Source: Acinetobacter sp. CFCC 10889 (GTDB lineage: Bacteria > Pseudomonadota > Gammaproteobacteria > Pseudomonadales > Moraxellaceae). From it: a stretch of 49,772 nt of DNA. The position numbers and the translations under genes are program-made. The stretch lies in NCBI RefSeq assembly GCF_003268395.1, contig NZ_LQXQ01000030.1, positions 1 to 49,772 of the forward strand. Direction: 5' to 3'. Below the pieces are notes generated by a model. It was not told the origin of the DNA. It ran no database searches and saw nothing but the letters and a program-made list of their open reading frames with translations. Position 1 is the first letter of the stretch. Each line of letters starts with the position of its first letter. This document shows positions 8,766 through 15,180 of the stretch, one piece after another.

Positions 8766-9263
8766 ATGGTTGATGCTATTCAGATGCATGGACAAGATAA
8801 GCTTATTGAGTTTATGCGCCGTGTTGAGAAACAAGTTGAAGATCCATCTGATCTTTGGCGTGATATTGGCGATATTCTTGTTCATAACACACAACAACGT
8901 ATTCAAACAGGAATTGGCACAGATGATAAGCCATGGCAAAAGTCATGGCGTGCTCAAGTGCAAGGAGGGCAAACGTTACGTGATACAGGACGTTTGCATA
9001 ACTCAATACTTGTCAGAATTAGTGGCAACAAGATTGTTGTCGGAACCAATGTTGTTTATGCACCCCTTATGCATTTTGGTGGCACGATTAAGCCAAAGAA
9101 TGGCACTTACTTGAAGTTTAAGACACCGCTTGGAGGCTGGGTTCAATTGAAGTCAGTCACGATTCCTGCACGTCCATTCCTTGGTATTTCAGTAGATGAT
9201 TCACAAGAGATTTTATTTGAAATAGAGGAATATTTAAGGGAGGCATTAAATAGTGCTAAATGA
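8766..9263 (+). CDS. Phage virion morphogenesis protein (Mu gpG-like, tail completion)
   Basis: This 165-residue protein has the signature of the virion morphogenesis or tail completion family: DDKPWQKSWRAQVQGGQTLRD with LRDTGRLHNSI (about residues 56-86), YAPLMHFGGTIKPK (about 100-113), and IPARPFLGIS (about 138-147). Members help join heads and tails. It begins six bases after the gp36-like stop and overlaps the next gene by 11 bases. Confidence 0.88.
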   Translation: MVDAIQMHGQDKLIEFMRRVEKQVEDPSDLWRDIGDILVHNTQQRIQTGIGTDDKPWQKSWRAQVQGGQTLRDTGRLHNSILVRISGNKIVVGTNVVYAPLMHFGGTIKPKNGTYLKFKTPLGGWVQLKSVTIPARPFLGISVDDSQEILFEIEEYLREALNSAK

Positions 9264-9690
9264 TTATTTCGCATTGGAAGATGAGATAAAAAAACGAATT
9301 GAAGGCGAAGTGCCCAACATTGGTGAAGTGCTCACCCCATTTTTTGTGGAAAGCCTATTTTCAATAAGCCCACAAAATACTGCTGTTGCGATAATTTATG
9401 TAGGTGATCGGGTTGGTGAAAGTGCAGCGAATGGGCGTGCTACAACAGTGCATCAGCAATGGCTAGTAGTCTTAATGATCTACGATCCAACAGCCCAATC
9501 AGGTCAAACATCCAATATTCGCAAGCTCGCAGACCCACACATTCGTAATATTTTAAATGCAATGCAGGGGTTTAGACCTAATCTTGTGGGGGTAACACCA
9601 TTTGTACGTGTTTCTGCAGGTGTGAACTTTGCAGGCAAAGCAGGACGGGTGTATTTCCCATTTCTTTTTGAATCATCATTTAAAACATAG
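9253..9690 (+). CDS. Tail terminator-like protein (Mu gp37-like)
   Basis: This 145-residue protein starts with GTG inside the end of the gpG-like gene. Position, size and the mixed alpha-beta pattern (HQQWLVVLMIYDP in the middle, YFPFLFESSFK at the end) fit gp37-like or DUF1834 proteins, which are predicted to cap the tail tube. The overlapping start suggests translational coupling. The family call is moderate; the location between connector and tail tube genes supports it. Confidence 0.72.
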   Translation: MLNDYFALEDEIKKRIEGEVPNIGEVLTPFFVESLFSISPQNTAVAIIYVGDRVGESAANGRATTVHQQWLVVLMIYDPTAQSGQTSNIRKLADPHIRNILNAMQGFRPNLVGVTPFVRVSAGVNFAGKAGRVYFPFLFESSFKT

Positions 9691-9697
9691 GTAAGCA

Positions 9698-9868
9698 ATG
9701 AGTAAACAATACAAGGCTTTAAAGCCAATCGGTCGCTTTAAAAAAGGCGACTATGTCGGCGGCTTCACTGAAGCCGAAATTAAACATCATTTGGCAAAAG
9801 GCAATATTGAAGAAGTGGAAGCTAAGCCAACACTTAAAAAGGCAGCAGAGGTAAAAAATGTCGAATAA
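9698..9868 (+). CDS. Small phage protein (56 residues), related to the N-terminus of the 8021 product
   Basis: An ATG at 9698 follows a GGTAAGC ribosome binding site, and the frame runs 56 codons, overlapping the tail tube start by 11 bases. The sequence KPIGRFKKGDYVGGFTEAEI then HHLAKGNIEE aligns with the first 40 residues of the 8021-8305 product (IGHFMPGDEIKGLSDERI then LLVSGAIAE). The two are therefore probably paralogues, with the second lacking the coiled coil. The motif is like small domains seen at tail tube loci of Mu-like prophages. Function is unknown. Confidence 0.72.
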   Translation: MSKQYKALKPIGRFKKGDYVGGFTEAEIKHHLAKGNIEEVEAKPTLKKAAEVKNVE

Positions 9869-10598
9869 ACCTGATTTAATCTCGCTACAAGGTGAGTTGT
9901 TTTTGGCAAAAATGGTGAATGGTGCACCTGCAGGTTTACGATCTGTTGGTAATGCGCCTGAATTAACATTAAGTATTACTTCTGAAAGTGTTGATCATTT
10001 TGAAAGTAAAACAGGTAATCGTGCCAAAGATGCAGTACTTCGCAAGCAAACAGGTGTTGAAATCAGTGGAACACTTGAAGAACTGAATAAAGAAAATATT
10101 GCGTTGGTTGTGAGTGGTAAATCAATTGAAGTTGCAAGTAGTCCAATTGTAGATGTATCGCTTGGAAGTGTTGAAAAAGATCTGATGATTGATCTTGGTC
10201 ATCGCAACTTGAGTAATGTGACGTTTAAAGATGGCTCTGATGTTGCAATTCCAGATACAAAATATGAAGTGGATGAAGCATTTGGTACTGTGGTATTTAA
10301 TGAAGCAATAACGGGTGCTGTAAAGTGGTCTGGTACAGCAGGTGCTGTGGATCGAGTCACGATTGCCAATAATCTTGGTGAAGAATACCGCTTCTTTTTC
10401 AAAGGAATCGACACATATTCAGGCGACAAAATCGCCGTGACATTGTGGCGAGTTGAATTCTCTCCTGAAACAGAGCTTGGCTTAATCAATGACGAATGGG
10501 GGAGTTGTGATATTTCAGGTGCATGTTTAGCTGATATCAGTAAAGCCAATGATGCTGAGTTAAGTATCTTTGGGCATATTGAGCGTTTCCGCATTTAA
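9858..10598 (+). CDS. Major tail tube protein
   Basis: This 246-residue protein is called the tail tube protein from position and character. It follows the tail terminator-like gene, precedes the tape measure region, and is beta-rich, as tube proteins are. ESKTGNRAKDAVLRKQTGVEISGTLEEL (about residues 53-80, split here for reading) is a tube-like pattern in which an exposed loop is followed by beta strands. A strong terminator follows at 10604-10653, which fits a highly expressed gene. The family is not named with certainty. Confidence 0.78.
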   Translation: MSNKPDLISLQGELFLAKMVNGAPAGLRSVGNAPELTLSITSESVDHFESKTGNRAKDAVLRKQTGVEISGTLEELNKENIALVVSGKSIEVASSPIVDVSLGSVEKDLMIDLGHRNLSNVTFKDGSDVAIPDTKYEVDEAFGTVVFNEAITGAVKWSGTAGAVDRVTIANNLGEEYRFFFKGIDTYSGDKIAVTLWRVEFSPETELGLINDEWGSCDISGACLADISKANDAELSIFGHIERFRI

Positions 10599-10603
10599 GC
10601 AAT

Positions 10604-10653
10604 ACAGGCACAAACGATGGCGCATTTAGCGTCTTTTTTTGTGCCTGTTTTTT
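10604..10653 (+). terminator. Terminator after the tail tube gene
   Basis: An 11-base perfect stem (ACAGGCACAAA with TTTGTGCCTGT) encloses an inner hairpin (GACGC-like arms) and is followed by six T. It lies six bases after the tail tube stop. Confidence 0.85.
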
Positions 10654-10699
10654 AGTGTGAGTTTAACTTTAATCCTGATTAGAGCTTAACCAGACTTTA

Positions 10700-10725
10700 T
10701 TTGATTCGTTAATTAAAGAATCAAA
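10700..10725. repeat. Inverted repeat in the leader of the accessory island
   Basis: Perfect 8-base arms TTTGATTC and GAATCAAA flank a 10-base AT-rich spacer. It lies in the gap between tail tube gene and first accessory gene, where a promoter would be expected. It could be an operator or a weak hairpin; no promoter boxes were assigned with confidence. Confidence 0.4.
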
Positions 10726-10748
10726 CTTATAGTTTTATTAGTCCAAAG

Positions 10749-10782
10749 AAAAACCCTGATAGTTGGTCGCTATCAGGGTTTT
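10749..10782. terminator. Bidirectional terminator-like hairpin ahead of a small membrane gene
   Basis: A 12-base perfect stem (AAACCCTGATAG with CTATCAGGGTTT) and a 7-base loop. The A-run on one side and T-run on the other could terminate in both directions. It lies about 40 bases ahead of the 52-residue gene. Confidence 0.7.
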
Positions 10783-10822
10783 GTATTTCAACTTACCGAG
10801 AAAAGCAAGAGGAAAGAAATCT

Positions 10823-10981
10823 ATGCCTGAAATTATAGCAGTAATATTGCAAAAAGTAGAGGTTATCATGGAAAAATATGGTTTTTGGAAAGTAACGGGA
10901 GTTTTCTTGTTATCAATTATTTTGTGGCAACTTTCCAGTATTGTTAGTGCAGTTGCTAAATTGGTTGAAGTAATCAAATAG
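10823..10981 (+). CDS. Small single-span membrane protein (52 residues)
   Basis: The ATG at 10823 is chosen because an AGAGGAAAG ribosome binding site precedes it; the open frame extends further up, but into the terminator hairpin. The product has a helix (MPEIIAVILQKVEVIMEKYG) followed by one membrane segment (VTGVFLLSIILWQL). No family is recognised. It is the first of a series of small accessory genes within the tail operon, each preceded by a terminator-like hairpin. Confidence 0.65.
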   Translation: MPEIIAVILQKVEVIMEKYGFWKVTGVFLLSIILWQLSSIVSAVAKLVEVIK

Positions 10982-11020
10982 TAATTTTTACTCACATTAC
11001 AAATGTGATTCAAATCAGTG

Positions 11021-11041
11021 CCACCTTCGGGTGGTTTTTTT
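11021..11041 (+). terminator. Terminator-like hairpin
   Basis: Stem CCACC/GGTGG with a TTCG tetraloop, followed by seven T. The same stem-loop sequence recurs at 26907-26927 before the holin gene. Confidence 0.8.
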
Positions 11042-11086
11042 ATACCTAAAGAAAAACCCAATCCCAATATAAGTATAGAGGGTAAA

Positions 11087-11218
11087 ATGAACACTAAAGA
11101 TGCTGGTCGAGTTGCTGTAATTATGGCGTATGGTAAAGCGATTTCTCTTATTCTAGGAAGTCTTGCAGGATTAATTGTTGCTGTTGTGGGTTTGATTAAA
11201 TTAACAATGGGAATGTAG
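11087..11218 (+). CDS. Small single-span membrane protein (43 residues)
   Basis: Starts at ATG 11087 after a GAGGGT ribosome binding site; the upstream in-frame extension would run through the terminator and is not used. After a short charged start (MNTKDAGRVA) there is one membrane helix (ISLILGSLAGLIVAVVGLI). The function is unknown. Its place next to the other short membrane gene suggests a phage accessory or superinfection-related membrane peptide, but nothing proves this. Confidence 0.6.
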   Translation: MNTKDAGRVAVIMAYGKAISLILGSLAGLIVAVVGLIKLTMGM

Positions 11219-11240
11219 TTCAAAATAGTGAGTAACATTA

Positions 11241-11819
11241 ATGAATGATTTTTTTCTTGCTGAAAATAGAACATATAGTGTTGAAATTGATGAAGATAGC
11301 GCTGTGGTGGTTCGTCAATTTCTCGTTTGTGAATTAGATAAGATTGAGATCTTTGCAAATCAGATTCGTTTAGCTCTGAAAAAAGACTGGTGTACTGAAG
11401 ACTTGCACCCACTTATCAATACAAATCAAATCGCCGTGATTATGTTGGTTAGTGAATTAACAACACTATCAAAAGATTTGGTCATTAAATTAAAAGAAGA
11501 TTACCCAGACAAGCTTATTGAAATCTTTGAAATGCTTTTGGTTGTGAATAAAGCATACTTTGAGCAAGAGAATGCTAAAAAGCCGCAAGACAAAAAAGAT
11601 AAAACAACATGGTTTGATTCGTTTCAGTTTCTCATTAGTAAAGGGCATCAGCATAAGGATATTTTAAACTACAGCTTTGGTGCATTTTTAGAATATTTAA
11701 AGGCTGCTCAACGTCATGAGCGCAACAGTATTCTAAGTCAAAGCTCTGCGATGCGAGTTGCTTATCATGCCGATAAAAAAGGCTTTAGCGGTTATACAAA
11801 AGAAGTGAGCAAAGACTAA
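11241..11819 (+). CDS. Probable tail assembly chaperone
   Basis: This 192-residue acidic helical protein (start context weak: GTGAGTAACATTA before the ATG) is the only sizeable conserved-looking gene between tail tube and tape measure, the normal place for a tail assembly chaperone. It shows no membrane segment or enzyme motif. In lambda-like phages the chaperone makes a longer product by -1 frameshift; no convincing slippery heptamer was found in the last 60 bases. An accessory island separates it from the tape measure. The call rests on position. Confidence 0.45.
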   Translation: MNDFFLAENRTYSVEIDEDSAVVVRQFLVCELDKIEIFANQIRLALKKDWCTEDLHPLINTNQIAVIMLVSELTTLSKDLVIKLKEDYPDKLIEIFEMLLVVNKAYFEQENAKKPQDKKDKTTWFDSFQFLISKGHQHKDILNYSFGAFLEYLKAAQRHERNSILSQSSAMRVAYHADKKGFSGYTKEVSKD

Positions 11820-11878
11820 AATGGCATTGCTCAAAATTTAACTTTTAGATACTCTTGTTTAAAAATAAGGGGGTATTT

Positions 11879-12160
11879 ATGAAAAAGTTGTTTTTAGCGT
11901 GCCTATTGTGTGTTTCGACATTGGCTACTGCTACCGAAGTTCGTTCTATTCGTACATCAAATGATTTTGTTGAGATTGGGAACTCGCAAGCACAAGTGCA
12001 AAGTAAGCTTGGTCATCCAAGTAATGTACATCATTATGTGTTACGAGATCGTCAGGATCGCCCACGTGCTGCTACTGATTTGAGTTATAAAGTCGATAAT
12101 GAAAATTATATTGTCACCATTGTAAATGGTAGTGTTTATAAAATCGAATGGGTGCGGTGA
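11879..12160 (+). CDS. Secreted protein with BamE/DUF2845-like fold pattern
   Basis: The ATG at 11879, after AAGGGGG, gives a 93-residue protein with a signal peptide (MKKLFLACLLCVSTLATA). The mature part has the pattern of small periplasmic BamE/SmpA or DUF2845-like domains: VEIGNSQAQVQSKLGHPS followed by a beta strand region (YIVTIVNGSVYKIEWVR). The host outer-membrane machinery uses such folds; a phage copy might act at the envelope as a lysogenic conversion gene. The stop overlaps the next start by one base (TGATG). Confidence 0.65.
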   Translation: MKKLFLACLLCVSTLATATEVRSIRTSNDFVEIGNSQAQVQSKLGHPSNVHHYVLRDRQDRPRAATDLSYKVDNENYIVTIVNGSVYKIEWVR

Positions 12161-12684
12161 TGAGGTATTTTGTTGGCGCTCTTGTAATTGTTGTATTGGT
12201 TGTGGGTTACTTTTTGAATAAGAGTAACAAAGAAGATGTTGAGCGATTAAAACAAGCAGAGATTACACATCAGCAAAAATTGGAAGCTGAAAAAGCAGCA
12301 ATACGTAAGAATGAGCAAAAGGAAGCGCAAAAAGCTGAAACGGATTTAAAAATTAAAGCGTTGCAGAGCAAATACATGATGGATTACCTTGAGGCTAAAA
12401 AAGTAATCGAGTCTCAAAAGATGAATACTGAGGGTAGGAAATTTTATGCAAATCTAGCTAGCAGATGGAGTGATGCATTTAGGGTAGCTGGCTCAACATC
12501 TAGGGTTGCATTATCTCAACCTGTAAAAGATATGCAGCAGATTAAGCGTGACCTAGAAGCACGCCAACCAACCACCGATTGTGAGATAAAGTTAAAACAA
12601 GAGTTACTAAATTCTTATGATTATGCTATCGATGGTTTTTTGCAGTTTATGCAAAAAATGAAGGTATTTCAGACACATTTATAA
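12160..12684 (+). CDS. Inner-membrane protein with coiled coil, unknown function
   Basis: Starting at ATG 12160 (one-base overlap with the upstream stop), this 174-residue protein has an N-terminal membrane anchor (YFVGALVIVVLVVGYF), then about 60 residues of Glu, Lys and Gln-rich coiled coil and a helical C-terminal half. The coupled start suggests it works with the secreted protein upstream. It resembles i-spanins in architecture (anchor plus coiled coil), but it is far from the lysis genes. ATG 12148 is an alternative start. Confidence 0.6.
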   Translation: MRYFVGALVIVVLVVGYFLNKSNKEDVERLKQAEITHQQKLEAEKAAIRKNEQKEAQKAETDLKIKALQSKYMMDYLEAKKVIESQKMNTEGRKFYANLASRWSDAFRVAGSTSRVALSQPVKDMQQIKRDLEARQPTTDCEIKLKQELLNSYDYAIDGFLQFMQKMKVFQTHL

Positions 12685-12759
12685 GAATCAGTTCTAATTA
12701 CCAAGGGAATGCTAATACATTAATTGATTACTGTTAATTTTTTATAAAGGGTGATAAAG

Positions 12760-12987
12760 GTGGCTAAAAAAGTAGCTCAACAAATGATGATGTGTAATTC
12801 TTGTGGAAGAAAAACACTCCATCAAAAGAATACAAAAGAAATAAGTTGGTTAATGCATTTAGTTTTAACTATTTTTACAGGTGGGTTGTGGTTAATTGTT
12901 TGGGTGTTGATTTTGATGTGGCATGCAATTGCAAAACCAGCCTCAGCTGCTGTTAATCGCTGGGTGTGTTCTCAGTGTGGTGATTAG
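12760..12987 (+). CDS. LITAF-like zinc-ribbon membrane protein
   Basis: The GTG at 12760 is preferred because AAAGGG lies seven bases upstream; an in-frame GTG at 12751 is the alternative. The 75-residue product has a CNSC knuckle at residues 12-15 and a CSQC knuckle at 70-73, separated by a 25-residue hydrophobic hairpin (LVLTIFTGGLWLIVWVLILM). Two zinc knuckles around a membrane-inserted loop is the layout of LITAF-like domains. A bidirectional terminator follows the stop. Such proteins are known from databases as small bacterial and phage hypotheticals; a role is not known. Confidence 0.65.
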   Translation: MAKKVAQQMMMCNSCGRKTLHQKNTKEISWLMHLVLTIFTGGLWLIVWVLILMWHAIAKPASAAVNRWVCSQCGD

Positions 12988-12991
12988 CAAT

Positions 12992-13016
12992 AAAAGCACC
13001 CTAGGGTGCTTTTTTT
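12992..13016. terminator. Bidirectional terminator between convergent genes
   Basis: Nine-base stem (AAAGCACCC with GGGTGCTTT) with a two-base spacer in the DNA and T-run on the plus side, A-run on the minus side. It includes the stop codon of the reversed regulator gene at 13001-13003. Confidence 0.8.
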
Positions 13017-13255
13017 AACTCAGAGGAATCATCAAGCCAAAAAACATCTTCAAAATTTTCGCATACGCCTGCATTTTTGAGTTCGGTGTAGATCAAAAAT
13101 GCTGTTTCAATGGTGATATTTTTACCTTTTTCAGCATTAAGTAGTGCGCCACTTACAACCTTTCCATTACTAATAAAGCCGCATCTTTTTGATAGCTCAT
13201 AGATGGTCATACCAGCCTGTTCTCGCAAGTTAGTAATTTTATTATTCACAACCAT
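13001..13255 (-). CDS. XRE-type (Cro/CI-like) transcriptional regulator
   Basis: An 84-residue protein is obtained from the ATG at 13255, which has an AGAGG ribosome binding site; a TTG further upstream is less likely. Residues 5-45 have a helix-turn-helix pattern (ITNLREQAGMTIYELSKRCG then a GALLNAEKGKNITI helix), like small XRE regulators. It is the only gene on the minus strand in the prophage part and lies divergent to the ORF6N antirepressor gene, which it probably controls. Direct repeats of TTGCAATATTT in the divergent gap are candidate operators. Confidence 0.75.
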   Translation of the reverse strand: MVVNNKITNLREQAGMTIYELSKRCGFISNGKVVSGALLNAEKGKNITIETAFLIYTELKNAGVCENFEDVFWLDDSSELKKAP

Positions 13256-13300
13256 TTTAAATACCTCTGAGTTAATAAGAAAAACTATATCATAAAAAAG

Positions 13301-13345
13301 TTGCAATATTTTTATTTATTAATAATTTTAAGTCTTGCAATATTT
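13301..13345. promoter_or_regulatory. Candidate operator pair for the XRE regulator
   Basis: TTGCAATATTT occurs at 13301-13311 and again at 13335-13345, 34 bases apart, about three turns of the helix. The second copy overlaps the -35 box of the antirepressor promoter. Binding by the neighbouring XRE protein is inferred. Confidence 0.45.
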
Positions 13346-13363
13346 AAAATTATTAAATAAGAT
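13335..13363 (+). promoter_or_regulatory. Promoter candidate for the ORF6N antirepressor gene
   Basis: TTGCAA at 13335-13340 and TAAGAT at 13358-13363, with a 17-base spacer, resemble a sigma-70 promoter. Transcription would begin near 13370 and read through a structured leader into the gene at 13469. Confidence 0.5.
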
Positions 13364-13404
13364 ACATATATCAGGTTGAGGTTTGAATGTAACCTGAAAC
13401 AACA

Positions 13405-13440
13405 AAGCCCTTGCGGGCTACCAACCAAATGCAAGGGCTT
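13405..13440 (+). promoter_or_regulatory. Leader with alternative hairpins before the ORF6N gene
   Basis: A long stem (AAGCCCTTGC at 13405-13414 with GCAAGGGCTT at 13431-13440) competes with a short one (AGCCC at 13406-13410 with GGGCT at 13415-13419). The two cannot form together. They are followed by CTATC, not a long T-run, so it is less a plain terminator than a possible control element. Confidence 0.45.
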
Positions 13441-13468
13441 CTATCAACATTCTTAGAGAAAAATTGAT

Positions 13469-14335
13469 ATGTCAAATATAGCACAAATTAATGATATTGA
13501 AGTGTCGATCATTAACTTCAAATCCATTCCAGTTGTTACTAATGAAATGTTGGCTAATTTTTATGGTACGGATGCAAGTAATATTCGTAAAAACTACTCA
13601 AATAATAAGGCTCGTTTTATTGAGGGTAAGCACTTCTTCAAAATCGTTGGTCAGGAATTAAAGGACTTTATGACTAGCTTGAAGACAGTTACAAGTGATT
13701 TGCTCGTGAATAATGTTCACGCACAAATTTCAAGCAAAACTCGTGTTTTAACCCTCTGGACAGAGCGTGGTGCAGCACGACACGCCAAGATGCTTGATAC
13801 TGATCAAGCATGGGATATCTTTGAACAATTAGAGGATTGCTACTTTCACCGCCAAGAGATTTTAGCTAAAACCCACAAATCGGAACGCACCGCTTTACAC
13901 GATGCTCATACTATGCTTGTTGCTAAAACCAAGCATTTAAGTTCTAGTGATGCATGGAAGTTAATTCATCAGCGCTTTAATGTTGATGATATAGCGCTCA
14001 TTCCATACGATGCGATTCCTGTCGCCGTGGAATATGTGCATCATTTGATTGCTTTATATAGTAATGCGGAGAAACAAAAATTCACTGATGCAGATATACA
14101 AAACATCCACGCCTTGGCAACTCACATGATTTGGGTACGAGAGTGGTGGCGTGTATATGGTGAATCAATTAAGAAATTAAACCCAACACTTTACAGTAGA
14201 GTGGTTGATCACTTTACAGATGGCTCAAGTCTCGCATGGCGGTTTGTGAAAGCTGATCAAAAGCAAAAATTGGAAAATTGTGTGAGAGACTTTGATTGGT
14301 TCACTGGAACATATCAGCAAAAGTTACCTATATAG
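13469..14335 (+). CDS. ORF6N-domain antirepressor-like protein
   Basis: This 288-residue protein begins with an ORF6N-type DNA-binding domain: VTNEMLANFYGTDASNIRKN (about residues 23-42) followed by NKARFIEGKHFFKIVGQEL. A second block, LTLWTERGAARHAKMLDTDQ (about 93-112) and WDIFEQLEDCYF, is typical of phage antirepressors in the KilA-N/ORF6N group. These proteins bind DNA or repressors and can release lysogeny. It is the neighbour of the reversed XRE gene, giving a regulator and antirepressor pair. Three hairpins follow it. Family call is solid; its target is not known. Confidence 0.85.
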   Translation: MSNIAQINDIEVSIINFKSIPVVTNEMLANFYGTDASNIRKNYSNNKARFIEGKHFFKIVGQELKDFMTSLKTVTSDLLVNNVHAQISSKTRVLTLWTERGAARHAKMLDTDQAWDIFEQLEDCYFHRQEILAKTHKSERTALHDAHTMLVAKTKHLSSSDAWKLIHQRFNVDDIALIPYDAIPVAVEYVHHLIALYSNAEKQKFTDADIQNIHALATHMIWVREWWRVYGESIKKLNPTLYSRVVDHFTDGSSLAWRFVKADQKQKLENCVRDFDWFTGTYQQKLPI

Positions 14336-14352
14336 TTTTTAAATAAATTAAG

Positions 14353-14375
14353 ACCACTCGAAAGAGTGGTTTTTT
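14353..14375 (+). terminator. Terminator after the ORF6N gene
   Basis: Stem ACCACTC with GAGTGGT, small loop, then six T. It lies 18 bases after the stop. Confidence 0.8.
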
Positions 14376-14401
14376 ATTACCTAAATTTTTTAAACCTTTT
14401 C

Positions 14402-14430
14402 AAACCCTGAACTTTTTGTTCGGGGTTTTT
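14402..14430 (+). terminator. Second terminator-like hairpin
   Basis: Eleven-base stem with one G-T pair (AAACCCTGAAC with GTTCGGGGTTT), 5-base loop, then T-run. It stands in tandem with the terminator just upstream. Confidence 0.65.
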
Positions 14431-14492
14431 ATAACTAGCTGATTTTAAAGCTAAGCGAAAATTTGCGTTTAAGTTTTGCTATACAGATGTGT

Positions 14493-14535
14493 CTCGTTAC
14501 CACATGTCTGTGTGGCTTTTTTATTTGGTAACGAG
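14493..14535 (+). promoter_or_regulatory. Nested leader structure covering the ribosome binding site of the AntA/AntB gene
   Basis: Ten-base perfect arms (CTCGTTACCA at 14493-14502 and TGGTAACGAG at 14526-14535) would pair and mask the GAGG ribosome binding site just before ATG 14545. Between them lies a terminator-like hairpin (CCACA with TGTGG, then six T), which shares bases 14500-14502 with the outer stem. The two forms exclude each other in part. Control of antirepressor expression by such pairing is known from C4 RNA in P1-type phages; the link here is inference. Confidence 0.55.
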
Positions 14536-14544
14536 GTAAACGAT

Positions 14545-15090
14545 ATGAATGCAATTGTAAAAATTGAAAACCAAACCCCATTTACTGAAGTTGAATTAAA
14601 TGGAAAAGTTCAACTTGGTGTGAATGCTCGTGACTTACACAAGATGCTTGAAGTGAAAGCAGAATTCTCTCATTGGATTAAGCGTCGAATTAAGCAGTGT
14701 AAATTTGAAGAAAATTATGATTACACCCTTGTCGTCAAAAAAGACGAGCAGGTATCAGGGGCAAAATATTTAAACGAATACATTATCTCAGTAGATATGA
14801 CTAAGCATCTCGGAATGATGGAGCGTAATGAAAAGGGTCATGAGATCCGTAAATACTACATCGAACAAGAGGAGTTGGCTCGCCAACTTAAAGATGGTTT
14901 GCAAGTGCGTATTGGCAAACTTTCGGCACAAGTTGAATTAATCACACAATGCCTGTCTGAAGCAGGACGGTTTTTGTCTGTAGAGGGTAAACAGACTAAA
15001 CCAGCCATGCTTAAAGAATTGGATGAGCTGATTAAAGAGGCACAACCATCCTTGGATTTAGAAAATAAAGATAATGACTTAATTCATTAA
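14545..15090 (+). CDS. AntA/AntB-type antirepressor
   Basis: The ATG at 14545 has an ACGAGG ribosome binding site; an upstream TTG in frame would run through the leader hairpin. The 181-residue product has the AntA/AntB domain: LGVNARDLHKMLEVKAEFSH (about residues 27-46), then WIKRRIKQCKFEENYDYT and MTKHLGMMERNEKGHEIRKY. The last 60 residues are helical. Members counteract phage repressors. A second antirepressor within the same island (ORF6N type) is unusual for a tail operon. Confidence 0.88.
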   Translation: MNAIVKIENQTPFTEVELNGKVQLGVNARDLHKMLEVKAEFSHWIKRRIKQCKFEENYDYTLVVKKDEQVSGAKYLNEYIISVDMTKHLGMMERNEKGHEIRKYYIEQEELARQLKDGLQVRIGKLSAQVELITQCLSEAGRFLSVEGKQTKPAMLKELDELIKEAQPSLDLENKDNDLIH

Positions 15091-15129
15091 AAACCTACAT
15101 GGTCAAAATGACCATTCAGCCATCCATCC

Positions 15130-15151
15130 ACCTCCTTAATGGAGGTTTTTT
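15130..15151 (+). terminator. Terminator-like hairpin ahead of the tape measure gene
   Basis: Stem ACCTCC with GGAGGT and a 5-base loop, followed by six T. The tape measure ATG is 30 bases downstream. A small inverted repeat (ATGGTC with GACCAT) lies just before it. Confidence 0.7.
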
Positions 15152-15180
15152 ATTGCCTAAAGAAAAGCTGAGGAAATTAA

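Noticed and set aside
10199..10594. 131-codon minus-strand frame inside the tail tube gene
   Set aside because: It is a shadow of the real gene, with low-complexity sequence and no start signal.
10763..10822. N-terminal extension of the 52-residue membrane gene
   Set aside because: The extension would start inside a terminator hairpin, while ATG 10823 has a good ribosome binding site.
11760..11819. Programmed frameshift at the end of the probable tail chaperone gene
   Set aside because: The A-rich run near the end does not form a slippery heptamer in the right frame, and the following frame is closed quickly.
14476..14544. N-terminal extension of the AntA/AntB antirepressor
   Set aside because: It would be translated through the leader hairpin; ATG 14545 has a clear ribosome binding site.
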